A DNA stretch of 64,000 nt from Mucilaginibacter ginsenosidivorans (GTDB taxonomy: Bacteria > Bacteroidota > Bacteroidia > Sphingobacteriales > Sphingobacteriaceae). Position 1 is the stretch's first letter. Every line of letters begins with the position of its first letter. Shown here in pieces: positions 9,901 to 18,059 of this stretch. The translations under genes were made by a program, and so were the position numbers. The stretch lies in NCBI RefSeq assembly GCF_007971025.1, contig NZ_CP042436.1, forward strand, positions 4,340,001-4,404,000, read 5' to 3'. The notes beneath the pieces were generated by a model that was given only the letters and a program-made list of their open reading frames with translations, was not told where the DNA came from and did no database searches.

Positions 9901-11165
9901 TCGAATCGCTCTTTACTGCATTCGACCACGATAAGCTCGAGCGGGTATTATTCAACCTGCTGTCAAATGCTTTTAAATTCACACCTAACGGGGGGCATAT
10001 ATGTGTGTTCCTTAGCCTGAAGGCTGAAACCGACGCCGACGGTAAACAACTGCTTGAAATAAAAGTGCTGGATACTGGTATCGGCATCAATGCCGATAAG
10101 CAGGAAAAGATATTTGAAAGGTTTTTCCAGGATAATATGCCTCAAAACCTTCTAAACCAGGGCAGCGGCATTGGTTTATCTATCACACGTGAATTTGTAA
10201 AGATGCATGGCGGCGATATCTCTGTCGAAAGCGAAGTTGGCGAAGGAAGTTGCTTTACAATCCTTTTGCCTGTAATCGCCGGACACCAGGCGTCGGAAAC
10301 GGACGGTGTCCAAAAAATTGCGCCGGAATCGAAAAAGGTTAAAGAACATAACGGCGACCCGGCGCGGAAACCTCTTGTATTATTGATAGAAGACAATGAC
10401 GATCTGCGCTTCTATCTTAAAGACAATCTGAAACACCTGTTTACCATTATTGAAGCCAATAATGGCAAAGAAGGTTGGCAGAAAGCACTGGCTTTACACC
10501 CCGGCATTATCGTGAGTGACATCCACATGCCCGAAATGAACGGTATAGAACTATGCGAAAAAATAAAAGCAGATAGCAGAACAGCGGATATACCGGTAAT
10601 TCTACTCACCGCTTTATGCGAAGAGGAGGACCAGTTGTCGGGCTTAGGAAGTGGCGCGAACGACTACGTGATGAAGCCGTTCAACTTTGAAATATTGCTT
10701 TCCAAGATACAGAACCTGCTGCATTTGCAGGAAACGCTGAAAAGGACCTATCAAAAGCATGTCGAAATAAACGTACAGCAAATGGAGATCGAGTCGGAAG
10801 ACGAAAAATTCATAAAAAACGCCGTAACTATTATCGAAGCGAATATTACCAATTACAACTTCTCGGTTGAAGAATTGAGCCGGCTTCTGCTCATGAGCCG
10901 GGTATCTTTATACAAAAAGCTACTTACACTTACCGGAAAAACTCCCGTTGATTTTATCAGGTCCATAAGGTTGAAGAAAGCGATGCAATTATTGCAAAAA
11001 AGCAAACTGAATATTGCGAGCGTAGCCTATGAAGTAGGCTTCAGCAACCCTACCTATTTTGCAAAAGTATTCCGCGAGGAATATGGAGTGCTTCCTTCCG
11101 ATTACGTTAACCAGCTCAAAAGGAATGAGGCCAGCCAGGAAAGCAGTCTGGCAGGGGCAAGATAA
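6990..11165 (+). CDS. Hybrid two-component system regulator (sensor kinase + receiver + AraC)
   Basis: A one-protein signalling chain spanning the inner membrane that senses glycan fragments in the periplasm and activates the locus. In order: signal peptide (1-21); two-bladed propeller sensor made of Reg_prop repeats ('SKGFMWFGTTSGLNRYDG', repeated to about residue 690); Y_Y_Y domain (about 730-795); one membrane helix (about 806-826); HisKA with H877 in 'NVSHEFRTPLS'; HATPase_c (about 975-1090, 'NLLSNAFKFTPNGG'); receiver with D1177 in 'VSDIHMPEMNG'; AraC helix-turn-helix (about 1285-1380, 'SVAYEVGFSNPTYFAKVFREEYG'). All catalytic residues are present and 1,391 aa is full length. It is divergent from susCD and precedes GH3-GH31. 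The likely binding site is the TTTAACATTTGTTG repeat at both promoters. Codons 11-13 form a run of nine T (7020-7028). Confidence 0.96.
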   Translation: MRVRPFLLMAFFFLMQHALYGQDNPYQFYHLDINNGLSNNQINCIFRDSKGFMWFGTTSGLNRYDGYKFRVFKNDNRDTNSIAQNFVSNIFEGPENKMWVLTHNYFSIYDPQTEKFSNNIHSQLDRFRIGTSDLRLIKKDSWGNFWFITNNRGAYCYQPQSGITEFYDHSAKSKISLHSDQVMDIADCGNGIIWVIYSDGVLEKLDINNHRIIEIAHVPATTEGKSNFSFFATVDQQQNLWLWANGSQIGVYRYDAGLRSFKHFAKEEPGYKLNSNIVNSITIGDDQKIWIGTDHGGIDIVDPKTFNIVYLTSREDDPKSLRGNSVVLYKDVEGIIWAGTYKQGISYYRKGIFQFPLYRHFPADKASLPFEDVDCFKEDKAGNLWIGTNGGGLIYFDRKNNKYTRYTHDPGNANSLSNDIVISLCIDYEGKLWIGTYFGGLECFDGKTFTHHRHNDKIAGTISDDRVYCLFEDRSHNIWAGTFAGGISVYNRATGSFTKPFPNLSSSYIAALYPDAQQNVWVGEDEGIDVINTKTNKITRYIHQSKNPNSPIAYDINGITQDSRGLMWIGTKGGLSVLNPKTGKFTNLDGNTNLPANNVLNIIEDKQGRMWLSSSNGIACISIRGNNNNYQFDIKNFDEADGLQGREFNLNAAYKTRNGEMIFGGAHGFNFFDPSKVSIQVRKPKLAFTDLQLFNKSVAVGDTIKGSVVLQKAISSIQSVVFNYRQNVFSIEFAAADFFNPNKIQYQYKLEGFDKGWLNSPATSRKATYTNLDAGDYVFKVRAFNTNDAGNAGTIALKIKVLPPFWKSPLAYVLYAIAFIAALLYIRHRGILKLKKEFEIKQHQLETERQIAKEREEAHRMHELDLMKIKFFTNVSHEFRTPLSLILSPIDQMIKSSDKPDQQQQLTMIKRNGRRLLNLVNQLLDFRKMEFKELKLSPAKGDIVNFTREVSASFSDIADKKNIRFAFDSEIESLFTAFDHDKLERVLFNLLSNAFKFTPNGGHICVFLSLKAETDADGKQLLEIKVLDTGIGINADKQEKIFERFFQDNMPQNLLNQGSGIGLSITREFVKMHGGDISVESEVGEGSCFTILLPVIAGHQASETDGVQKIAPESKKVKEHNGDPARKPLVLLIEDNDDLRFYLKDNLKHLFTIIEANNGKEGWQKALALHPGIIVSDIHMPEMNGIELCEKIKADSRTADIPVILLTALCEEEDQLSGLGSGANDYVMKPFNFEILLSKIQNLLHLQETLKRTYQKHVEINVQQMEIESEDEKFIKNAVTIIEANITNYNFSVEELSRLLLMSRVSLYKKLLTLTGKTPVDFIRSIRLKKAMQLLQKSKLNIASVAYEVGFSNPTYFAKVFREEYGVLPSDYVNQLKRNEASQESSLAGAR

Positions 11166-11214
11166 TATTGTGATCTGGTCATACCAACCTAACAAACGTG
11201 TTATCTTTTACAGA

Positions 11215-11280
11215 TTTAACATTTATTGTATTTATTTTAACTTTTGTTGCAGATAAAAAAAAAAGCTTAGAATAGTTTTA
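11215..11280 (+). promoter_or_regulatory. GH3 promoter with the same paired operator as susC
   Basis: TTTAACATTTATTG (11215-11228), 7 bp, TTTAACTTTTGTTG (11236-11249), 23 bp, then TAGTTTTA (11273-11280) as the -7 box. Half-site period (21 bp), inner spacer (7 bp) and distance to the -7 box (23 bp) are the same as in the susC promoter. The 23-bp spacer contains a run of ten A (11255-11264). Confidence 0.75.
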
Positions 11281-11341
11281 CAGCATATTGTCATTGGGTG
11301 AATTCAATGGCTCTTTTTGGTTTACTTGGGCAATACCTGAT

Positions 11342-13513
11342 ATGCTGTTTAACCTGGATTTCAGAATTATTTTCAGACTTGTATGTTGCGTCATATTGGC
11401 ATTGATCCAATCGGCCGCTTTTTCCCAGTATAAATATCCTTTTCAGAACCTCGGCTTACCTGTTGAAACGCGTATAACAAATTTACTTTCATTAATGACC
11501 ATTGATGAAAAGGTGGACTGCCTGGGCACCAACCCAACGGTCGAACGGCTTGGCGTGAAAGGCACCCGTCATATCGAAGGGCTTCATGGCGTTGCAATGG
11601 GCGTTGTCGGCAACTGGGGCGGCAAAACGCCCGTCCCCACGACTATATTCCCGCAAAGCATTGGCATGGCCGAGACCTGGAGCCCGGAACTGCTACAGCA
11701 GGCCGCATCTATAGAGGCCAACGAGGCAAGATATCTTTTCCAATCAGAAAAATATAAAAAAGGCGGCCTGGTAGTTCGGGCACCCAATGCCGACCTAGGC
11801 CGCGACCCGAGATGGGGCCGCACAGAAGAATGCTATGGAGAGGACGCTTTTTTTAATGCGACTATGGTTGCAAGCTATATAAAAGGGCTGCAGGGCAACG
11901 ATCCGAAGTATTGGGAAACGGCGGCACTGATGAAACACTTTTTGGCCAACAGCAACGAAGACAGCCGCGACAGCAGTAATTCGGTATTCGATAACCGGCT
12001 GTTTAACGAATATTATGGGTACACTTTTCGCAAAGGTATAGAAGTTGGTGGTTCAAGAGCTTATATGGCTTCCTATAATAAGGTAAATGGTATCCCCCAG
12101 GCAGTAAACCCTATGCTCAAAAATATTACAGTTGAGCAGTGGGGACAAAATGGTATTATATGCACCGACGGAGGGGCCTACCGGCTTTTGATGACTGCCC
12201 ATCATTACTATCCAACTGCGGAAGAAGCCGCTGCCGGGTGTATCAAAGCCGGCATTAACCAATTCCTGGATAATTACAAGGCCGGTGTAAAAGGCGCGCT
12301 TGATAAAAAACTGGTAACGGAAACAGATATCGACCAAAATCTGCGCGGCGTATTCCGTGTGATGATCAGGCTTGGTCAGTTGGACCCGCCGGAGATGGTG
12401 CCTTACACATCAATTAAAGATGGACCCGAGCCATGGCTAAGCAAGGGCCACCAGGATTTTGCGCGGTTAATCACTCAGAAATCGATCGTATTACTAAAAA
12501 ACGGACAAAACCTTTTGCCGCTTGACAAAAACAAACCAGGAACAATAGCGGTGGTCGGCCCCCGTTCAGCAGAAGTATTGCAGGACTGGTACAGTGGTAC
12601 CCCACCCTATAGCGTGAGTCCGCTGGATGGAATAAAAAACAAGGTCGGAACCGGTGTTAAAGTGGTTCACACTACAAATAATTTAGTTGCAATAAGCATG
12701 TCAAAGGCCGCCGATATCGTTATTGTATGCGTAGGTAACAACCCTTCAGGTAATTTAGGGTGGAAGAAGGTAGACGGGCCTACCGAAGGCCGCGAGGCCG
12801 TTGACCGTCAGAGTATTTCACTCGATTCTTTGCAGGGAGACCTGGTTAAAAAACTTTACGCAGTTAATCCGCATATAGTAATGGTGCTGGTAAGTAGCTT
12901 TCCTTACGCCATTAACTGGGAACAAGAACATATACCTGCTATTCTGCATTTAACCCATTGCAGCCAGGAACTGGGCAATGCACTTGCCGATGTCATTTTT
13001 GGCGATGCAGATCCCGGTGGCAAACTGGTTCAAACCTGGCCAAAATCGATCAGCCAGCTACCGCCGATGATGGATTATGACATCCGCCATGGCCGCACCT
13101 ATATGTATATGAAAGATGAGCCTTTATATCCTTTTGGTTTTGGGCTAAGCTATACCAAGTTTAAATATTCGAACTTGCAGGCGCCTTCTAAATGCGGTTC
13201 GAAAGATAGTCTTTTCGTTACCATCGACGTGGAAAATACAGGAAAGCGGGTTGGTGATGAGGTGGTTCAGCTATACGTCAAACACATGGGGTCGAAAGTT
13301 GAACGCCCGTTAAAGGAATTAAAGGCCTTTAAACGAATAAGCCTGGAGCCGGGAAAAAAACAAACAGTGCAATTGAAATTTGCAGCATGGGATCTCGCTT
13401 ACTGGAACGATAGGAAAAACGATTTTATGGTAGAAAGCGAGCCGGTGATGTTAATGGCGGGCAGCTCTTCAGCCGATATCAGGGAAACAACGACGGTAAA
13501 AATAAAAAATTAA
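11342..13513 (+). CDS. Glycoside hydrolase family 3 (beta-glucosidase/beta-xylosidase type)
   Basis: An exo-acting glycosidase that removes beta-linked glucose or xylose from oligosaccharide ends, probably in the periplasm (signal peptide 'VCCVILALIQSAAFS'). In order: GH3 N-terminal barrel ('RAPNADLGRDPRWGRTEECY'), GH3 C-terminal domain ('SIVLLKNGQNLLPLDK'), and a fibronectin-III-like domain at the end ('VENTGKRVGDEVVQLYV'). The nucleophile is the Asp of 'IICTDGGA' (codon 12167-12169, residue 276 from this start). The frame can be read back to a TTG at 11288, but the ATG at 11342 places a normal signal peptide at the N-terminus and leaves the operator outside the gene. GH31 follows after 21 bp. 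Substrate is not decided by the sequence. Confidence 0.93.
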   Translation: MLFNLDFRIIFRLVCCVILALIQSAAFSQYKYPFQNLGLPVETRITNLLSLMTIDEKVDCLGTNPTVERLGVKGTRHIEGLHGVAMGVVGNWGGKTPVPTTIFPQSIGMAETWSPELLQQAASIEANEARYLFQSEKYKKGGLVVRAPNADLGRDPRWGRTEECYGEDAFFNATMVASYIKGLQGNDPKYWETAALMKHFLANSNEDSRDSSNSVFDNRLFNEYYGYTFRKGIEVGGSRAYMASYNKVNGIPQAVNPMLKNITVEQWGQNGIICTDGGAYRLLMTAHHYYPTAEEAAAGCIKAGINQFLDNYKAGVKGALDKKLVTETDIDQNLRGVFRVMIRLGQLDPPEMVPYTSIKDGPEPWLSKGHQDFARLITQKSIVLLKNGQNLLPLDKNKPGTIAVVGPRSAEVLQDWYSGTPPYSVSPLDGIKNKVGTGVKVVHTTNNLVAISMSKAADIVIVCVGNNPSGNLGWKKVDGPTEGREAVDRQSISLDSLQGDLVKKLYAVNPHIVMVLVSSFPYAINWEQEHIPAILHLTHCSQELGNALADVIFGDADPGGKLVQTWPKSISQLPPMMDYDIRHGRTYMYMKDEPLYPFGFGLSYTKFKYSNLQAPSKCGSKDSLFVTIDVENTGKRVGDEVVQLYVKHMGSKVERPLKELKAFKRISLEPGKKQTVQLKFAAWDLAYWNDRKNDFMVESEPVMLMAGSSSADIRETTTVKIKN

Positions 13514-13534
13514 TTAAACCAATAATACATTTTC

Positions 13535-15934
13535 ATGATCAGCAAATACCTCCCCAACTACTCTCCTAAGTTGCTAATTATTGTATTGGCCCTGTTTTTT
13601 ACACATATCACCAGCGCATCCGTCAAAAGCTATCATAAGGACGTGGATGGCGTAAGCTTTACACTGGACAAGGGCTTGATGAAGGTCAGGATATGCAGAC
13701 CGGATATTGTTGAAGTGAAATACACCGTATTCGAAAAGCTGCCCGCGTTCAATTCGCTGGTTGTGAACAATGCATTTAAAATGCCGTCAAAATTTACCGT
13801 CACCCAGTCGTCTAATAGTATCGATATTAATACCGGAAAGCTTATCGTCAGGATCGACCGTAAAACCAATGCGATAACTTACCTGACTGCTGCCGGAAAG
13901 ATCATAACGTCGGAAGATAAAAACAATAAAGAGATGCATCAGCAAACCGTGGCGGGCATCGATACTTACAGTTGCAGCACAACTTTTAATTCGCCCGCTG
14001 ATGAGGCCCTTTTCGGTTTAGGCTGCCATCCTACAGATTCGCTGTCGATCAATTATAAGGGCCGCGACCAGGATATGGCCATCAGGTATATGACCGGCGC
14101 CATACCTGTCTTGCTATCGACTAAAGGATACGGGCTGATGTGGGATAATTATTCTGCGTCAAACTTTTACGGAACAGAAGCGGATAACACAAAGTTCAGG
14201 TATGTTTCGGAAAGCGGGAAACAGGTAGATTATTATTTTTTCTACGGCCCCAGTTTTGACCATATTATTGACCTGTACCGCACCACAACCGGTAATGCAC
14301 CGATGTACCCAAAATGGGCATTCGGTCTTTTTCAGTCGCAGGACAGGTATTTGAGTCAGAAAGAAATACTTTCTGTAAAGGATAACTACCGTAATAACCA
14401 TATCCCGGTAGATGTTATCGTGCAGGACTGGTATTATTGGGACCCGCTGCCTATCGGTTCGCATGTGATGAAACCCGAGCGCTATCCGGACCCAAAGGCA
14501 ATGGTCGACGAATTACATAAAGCGCATATACACGGCATGATATCCATCTGGCCGGTGTTTGGTAAAGGAACGCCCAATTATGATGCTCTGGATAAGAACG
14601 GCTTCCTGACCAGCATTACCTGGGATAACGTTGTTACCCACACTTTCGATACTTATTACGATGCCCACAACCCTGCTGCGCGCGAAATGTACTGGGACCA
14701 GGCGCGCGACAGCCTGGTAAAACGTTACGGCTGGGATGCCTGGTGGGTGGACCAATGCGAGCCCGACAATGGCACCCTGCTGGATGAACGCCGCAAAGCC
14801 AATTTCTCTGTCGGCAAAGGCATCGATTATTTTAATACCTATTCGCTGGAGCATTCCAAAGGTTTATATAAAGGCTGGCGGCGGGATATACCGGGCAAAC
14901 GGGCCTATTTTCTTATCAGGCAGGCATTTGCAGGCGAGCAGCGCAACGCAGCTACTTTATGGTCGTCGGATATCAGTTGCTCGTACCAGGCTTTAAAGAG
15001 CCAGGTGCCACAAGGCATCAATGCCTGCGCATCAGGTATCCCCTACTGGACATCAGACATAGGCGGCTATCACTATCACTGGAAAGCTCCTGATTGGTCG
15101 AAACCCGAGTTCCAGGAGTTGTTCACACGCTGGTTCCAATTTGGTACTTTCAGCCCTATTTTCCGGATACACGGAAAAGGCGAAAGGGCATTGTTCTCAA
15201 AAAACTGGAGCGATAGTACCAAAGCTATTTTGTTGAAATATGATAACCTGCGCTATCGCCTGCTGCCATATATTTATTCACTTGCGGGTAAGGTAACCCA
15301 GGAAAACTACACCATAATGCGTTCACTGGCATTTGATTTCAGGAACGATAAAAATGTATATGATATTCCCGATCAATACATGTTTGGGCCTGCATTCCTG
15401 GTAAACCCGGTTACAGAGCAATTGTATTCCGGCGAGAACGCGGCCTTGGGTAAACATACCCGTGAGGTATATCTGCCTGCCGGAACTACGTGGTATGATT
15501 TCTGGACAGGCAAAAAATATAACGGAGGTCATAAAATCGAGGTGGATGTACCTATAGAAACCATGCCACTTTATGTAAAAGCTGGTTCGATCGTCCCAAT
15601 GGGTCAGCACATGCAATATGCTACCGAGAAACCCGCCGATGTTATGGAGCTAAGGATATACACCGGCGCTAATGGTGAGTTTAAATTTTACGAGGACGAG
15701 AACAATAACTACAATTACGAAAAAGGCAGCTACGCCACATTTAAGTTTATATGGAATGACCAATCACGTCAGCTAAGTATTTCGGACACAAAAGGCGACT
15801 TCCCTGGCATGCTTAAAAAGCGGACATTCAATATCGTACTTGTAAAGGGCAGCCACGGCAGCGACGAAGGAATAACAGCAAAGGCCGACAAAACGGTTAC
15901 TTATGCAGGAAAAGCCATAAGCATAAAATTGTAA
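13535..15934 (+). CDS. Glycoside hydrolase family 31 (alpha-xylosidase/alpha-glucosidase type)
   Basis: A secreted or periplasmic retaining alpha-glycosidase (signal peptide 'LLIIVLALFFTHITSAS'). In order: N-terminal galactose-mutarotase-like domain, GH31 barrel, C-terminal beta domains including a DUF5110-like part. The nucleophile is D406 in 'WWVDQCEP'. The likely acid/base is D479 in 'LWSSDIS'. 'RIHGKGER' and 'YWTSDIGGY' are further family signatures. Length (799 aa) is normal. It lies 21 bp after GH3 with no promoter between, so the two are co-transcribed. Paired with a GH3 beta-glycosidase, the family suggests xyloglucan-type side chains (alpha-xylose on beta-glucan) or an alpha-glucan. 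That choice is inference. Confidence 0.93.
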   Translation: MISKYLPNYSPKLLIIVLALFFTHITSASVKSYHKDVDGVSFTLDKGLMKVRICRPDIVEVKYTVFEKLPAFNSLVVNNAFKMPSKFTVTQSSNSIDINTGKLIVRIDRKTNAITYLTAAGKIITSEDKNNKEMHQQTVAGIDTYSCSTTFNSPADEALFGLGCHPTDSLSINYKGRDQDMAIRYMTGAIPVLLSTKGYGLMWDNYSASNFYGTEADNTKFRYVSESGKQVDYYFFYGPSFDHIIDLYRTTTGNAPMYPKWAFGLFQSQDRYLSQKEILSVKDNYRNNHIPVDVIVQDWYYWDPLPIGSHVMKPERYPDPKAMVDELHKAHIHGMISIWPVFGKGTPNYDALDKNGFLTSITWDNVVTHTFDTYYDAHNPAAREMYWDQARDSLVKRYGWDAWWVDQCEPDNGTLLDERRKANFSVGKGIDYFNTYSLEHSKGLYKGWRRDIPGKRAYFLIRQAFAGEQRNAATLWSSDISCSYQALKSQVPQGINACASGIPYWTSDIGGYHYHWKAPDWSKPEFQELFTRWFQFGTFSPIFRIHGKGERALFSKNWSDSTKAILLKYDNLRYRLLPYIYSLAGKVTQENYTIMRSLAFDFRNDKNVYDIPDQYMFGPAFLVNPVTEQLYSGENAALGKHTREVYLPAGTTWYDFWTGKKYNGGHKIEVDVPIETMPLYVKAGSIVPMGQHMQYATEKPADVMELRIYTGANGEFKFYEDENNNYNYEKGSYATFKFIWNDQSRQLSISDTKGDFPGMLKKRTFNIVLVKGSHGSDEGITAKADKTVTYAGKAISIKL

Positions 15935-16073
15935 TCTCCCAGGGTCCGGCACCGGGTTTGTTAACAAAATTTAATAATTTCGGTCAGAATTATTGAGAAT
16001 TTGTCATCCAATTCTGTTGTTTGTCATACCAATTACATTTAAAACCTATTTTTGATGCAAAAGCCTAAAAATA

Positions 16074-16119
16074 TTTGGATGATAAATCAAAATCGTATTA
16101 CTTTTGCTAACACCGTTAG
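16074..16119 (+). promoter_or_regulatory. tetR promoter with operator at the transcription start
   Basis: TTTG (16074-16077), 21 bp, TACTTTTG (16099-16106, a perfect TAnnTTTG box), followed at once by the palindrome CTAACACCGTTAG (16107-16119). A repressor bound there would cover the start point. The tetR start codon is 10 bp further on. A second copy of the palindrome lies before the pump at 16747. Confidence 0.8.
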
Positions 16120-16128
16120 GTAATCGAC

Positions 16129-16728
16129 ATGGGAATTGTAGAGCGCAGGGCGAGGCAGAAGGAAGAGGTAAAAAATAATATCATCTACACCGCCTGGGAC
16201 ATGGTAAAAAAAGACGGGTGGCAGGCTTTATCCATCCGCAAGATAGCAGAAGCTATTGAATATAGTGTCCCGGTGATCTATGACCACTTTGAAAATAAAG
16301 AAGCTATACTCCTTGAGTTCGGCAAAAAGGGTTTTCGAAAACTGGGAGATAAATTGGAATTCGCCCGGGATCAATACACCAACCCTCCTGATCAAATAAA
16401 GGCCATGGCCGACGCTTATTGGGAGTTTGCGCTGAACAATGTACAACTTTATCAATTAATGTTTGGCATTGGAATGGCATCGTGCGAAAGCGATAAATGC
16501 ACTGCGGAATACGAAAGGTTTATCGATATCATGATCGAACCGATCGAAAAACAACTGAAATTAAACAATAGAACTGATGTGAACGCTTGTCTTAAATATC
16601 ACACCCTTTGGTCGGTGCTGCATGGATTGGTGTCCATCAAAATAAGCGGAACATCGCCTGCGGACGATGAACTGACCAAAGTTGTACTTGACGACGCCAT
16701 AACAGGCTATATAAAAAATCTGCAATAA
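16129..16728 (+). CDS. TetR/AcrR-family repressor of the adjacent RND pump
   Basis: A dimeric one-component repressor: the N-terminal helix-turn-helix (about residues 12-58, 'ALSIRKIAEAIEYSVPVIYDHFENKEAIL') binds operator DNA and the C-terminal helical domain senses a small molecule. The C-terminal part resembles the WHG-type TetR_C ('YWEFALNNVQLYQLMFG', 'LWSVLHGLVSI'). Length (199 aa) is typical. The operators are almost certainly the two copies of CTAACACCGTTAG, one at its own promoter and one before the adaptor gene, giving autorepression plus pump repression released by a pump substrate. The inducer cannot be told from sequence. Confidence 0.94.
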   Translation: MGIVERRARQKEEVKNNIIYTAWDMVKKDGWQALSIRKIAEAIEYSVPVIYDHFENKEAILLEFGKKGFRKLGDKLEFARDQYTNPPDQIKAMADAYWEFALNNVQLYQLMFGIGMASCESDKCTAEYERFIDIMIEPIEKQLKLNNRTDVNACLKYHTLWSVLHGLVSIKISGTSPADDELTKVVLDDAITGYIKNLQ

Positions 16729-16746
16729 AATTTTTTCTCAAGCATT

Positions 16747-16759
16747 CTAACACCGTTAG
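16747..16759. promoter_or_regulatory. Second TetR operator, before the RND pump genes
   Basis: CTAACACCGTTAG, an exact copy of the 13-bp palindrome at 16107-16119; both copies are followed by G. It lies between the tetR stop and the adaptor start (16811). I do not see a clean TAnnTTTG box beside this copy, so the pump may be read partly through from tetR. Confidence 0.75.
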
Positions 16760-16810
16760 GAAAAATAACAACATTAAATTCTTATTAAGTAATCATTAAT
16801 TCTCACGCAT

Positions 16811-17989
16811 ATGGAAACCACCACAATCATCAGATCGATCAGGCATAATTTGCCTTTGCTTATAGCGGTCGCCGCCATCGTACTGCATACAAGTTGCAGT
16901 TCGTCAACAGCCGGCAATACTGCGCCACCACCGCAAGAACTACCTGTTGTTAGCATAACCAGCAAACCCGTTACCGTTTATAGCGAATTTACCGCTTCGT
17001 TACAGGGTAAACGCGATATCGAGATCCGTCCGCAGGTAGATGGCAACCTTGAAGCCATTTATGTTGACGAAGGCGCCTATGTTTACAAAGGACAGCCCTT
17101 ATTCAAAATAGATGCGCGCCCCTACACCGAGCAACTAAACAATGCAAATGCAACTTTGCTTTCGGCGAAAGCGTCGCTAGCCAATGCATTGATCAACGTG
17201 AATAAACTGGCACCGCTGGTACAGAACAATGTAATATCAGATGTTCAGTTACAATCAGCCAAAGCAGCCTATGACGCTGCAAAAGCTAATGTAGAGCAAG
17301 CAAAGGCACAGGTTGAATCAGCTAAGATCAATGTTGGTTACACCACCATTACCGCTCCAGCCGATGGGTATATCGGTACCATTCCTTTTAAAACCGGAAG
17401 CCTGGTTGTTAAATCACAGGCAGATGCATTAACTGTGTTATCAGAAAACAAGGAAATGCATGCATACTTCACCCTAAGTGAAAGCGATTTTATCAACTTC
17501 AAGTCGCGTTTTGAAGGCGCGACACTGCAGGAAAAGATAAAACACCTGCCCGAAGTGGAACTTGTGCTTGCAGACAACTCCACCTATCCTGAAAAAGGTA
17601 AAGTTGAATTAGCCGAAGGTCAATTCAGTAAAACAGATGGCACCATAAGTTTCAGGGCTAATTTTTCCAATCCGAACGGCTTATTACGTTCGGGTAATAC
17701 AGGAAAGATTCGGCTGCCGAACACGGTGACCAATTCGTTACTGGTACCGCAGGAAGCAACTTTTGAATTACAGGATAAGGTATTTGTTTACGCTTTGACC
17801 GATAGCAACAAGGTTGTTGGTAAGCCAGTGACCGTTACAGGCACAAGTGGCAACTTCTATCTTGTTTCGGGAGGAATAAAGGCAGGCGATAAGATCGTTT
17901 ACCAGGGCATCGACCGGTTACATGATGGGGTGATCATCAAACCCAAAACTATGCCGGCCGACAGCTTATTCAAAACAGCGGCGCTGTAA
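16811..17989 (+). CDS. RND efflux periplasmic adaptor (MexA/AcrA family lipoprotein)
   Basis: This bridges the inner-membrane RND pump and the outer-membrane channel. The leader ends in a lipobox with Cys29 ('VLHTSCSS'), so the protein is probably lipid-anchored in the periplasm. In order: barrel-sandwich half ('IRPQVDGNLEAIYVDEGAYV'), alpha-hairpin coiled coil rich in Ala/Gln/Lys (about 105-170), second lipoyl half ('TTITAPADGYIGTI'), beta-barrel and membrane-proximal domains. Length (392 aa) is standard for the family. It is the first gene of the pump unit, followed by permease and channel, and has the TetR palindrome 52 bp before its start. Confidence 0.95.
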   Translation: METTTIIRSIRHNLPLLIAVAAIVLHTSCSSSTAGNTAPPPQELPVVSITSKPVTVYSEFTASLQGKRDIEIRPQVDGNLEAIYVDEGAYVYKGQPLFKIDARPYTEQLNNANATLLSAKASLANALINVNKLAPLVQNNVISDVQLQSAKAAYDAAKANVEQAKAQVESAKINVGYTTITAPADGYIGTIPFKTGSLVVKSQADALTVLSENKEMHAYFTLSESDFINFKSRFEGATLQEKIKHLPEVELVLADNSTYPEKGKVELAEGQFSKTDGTISFRANFSNPNGLLRSGNTGKIRLPNTVTNSLLVPQEATFELQDKVFVYALTDSNKVVGKPVTVTGTSGNFYLVSGGIKAGDKIVYQGIDRLHDGVIIKPKTMPADSLFKTAAL

Positions 17990-18059
17990 GCATAAAGCCC
18001 GCTCACATTTTGTTTAACTGTAAACCGGAAGCATTTCCGGCTTACGCAACTCACAAACT

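Noticed and set aside
11288..11341. Extended GH3 start at a TTG
   Set aside because: The ATG at 11342 gives a proper signal peptide; the extension would be unusual and uses a rare start codon.
16020..16035. CATACCAATTA, also present at about 6972, as a shared operator
   Set aside because: An 11-mer occurring twice in 64 kb of AT-rich intergenic DNA is weak evidence, and positions relative to promoters differ.
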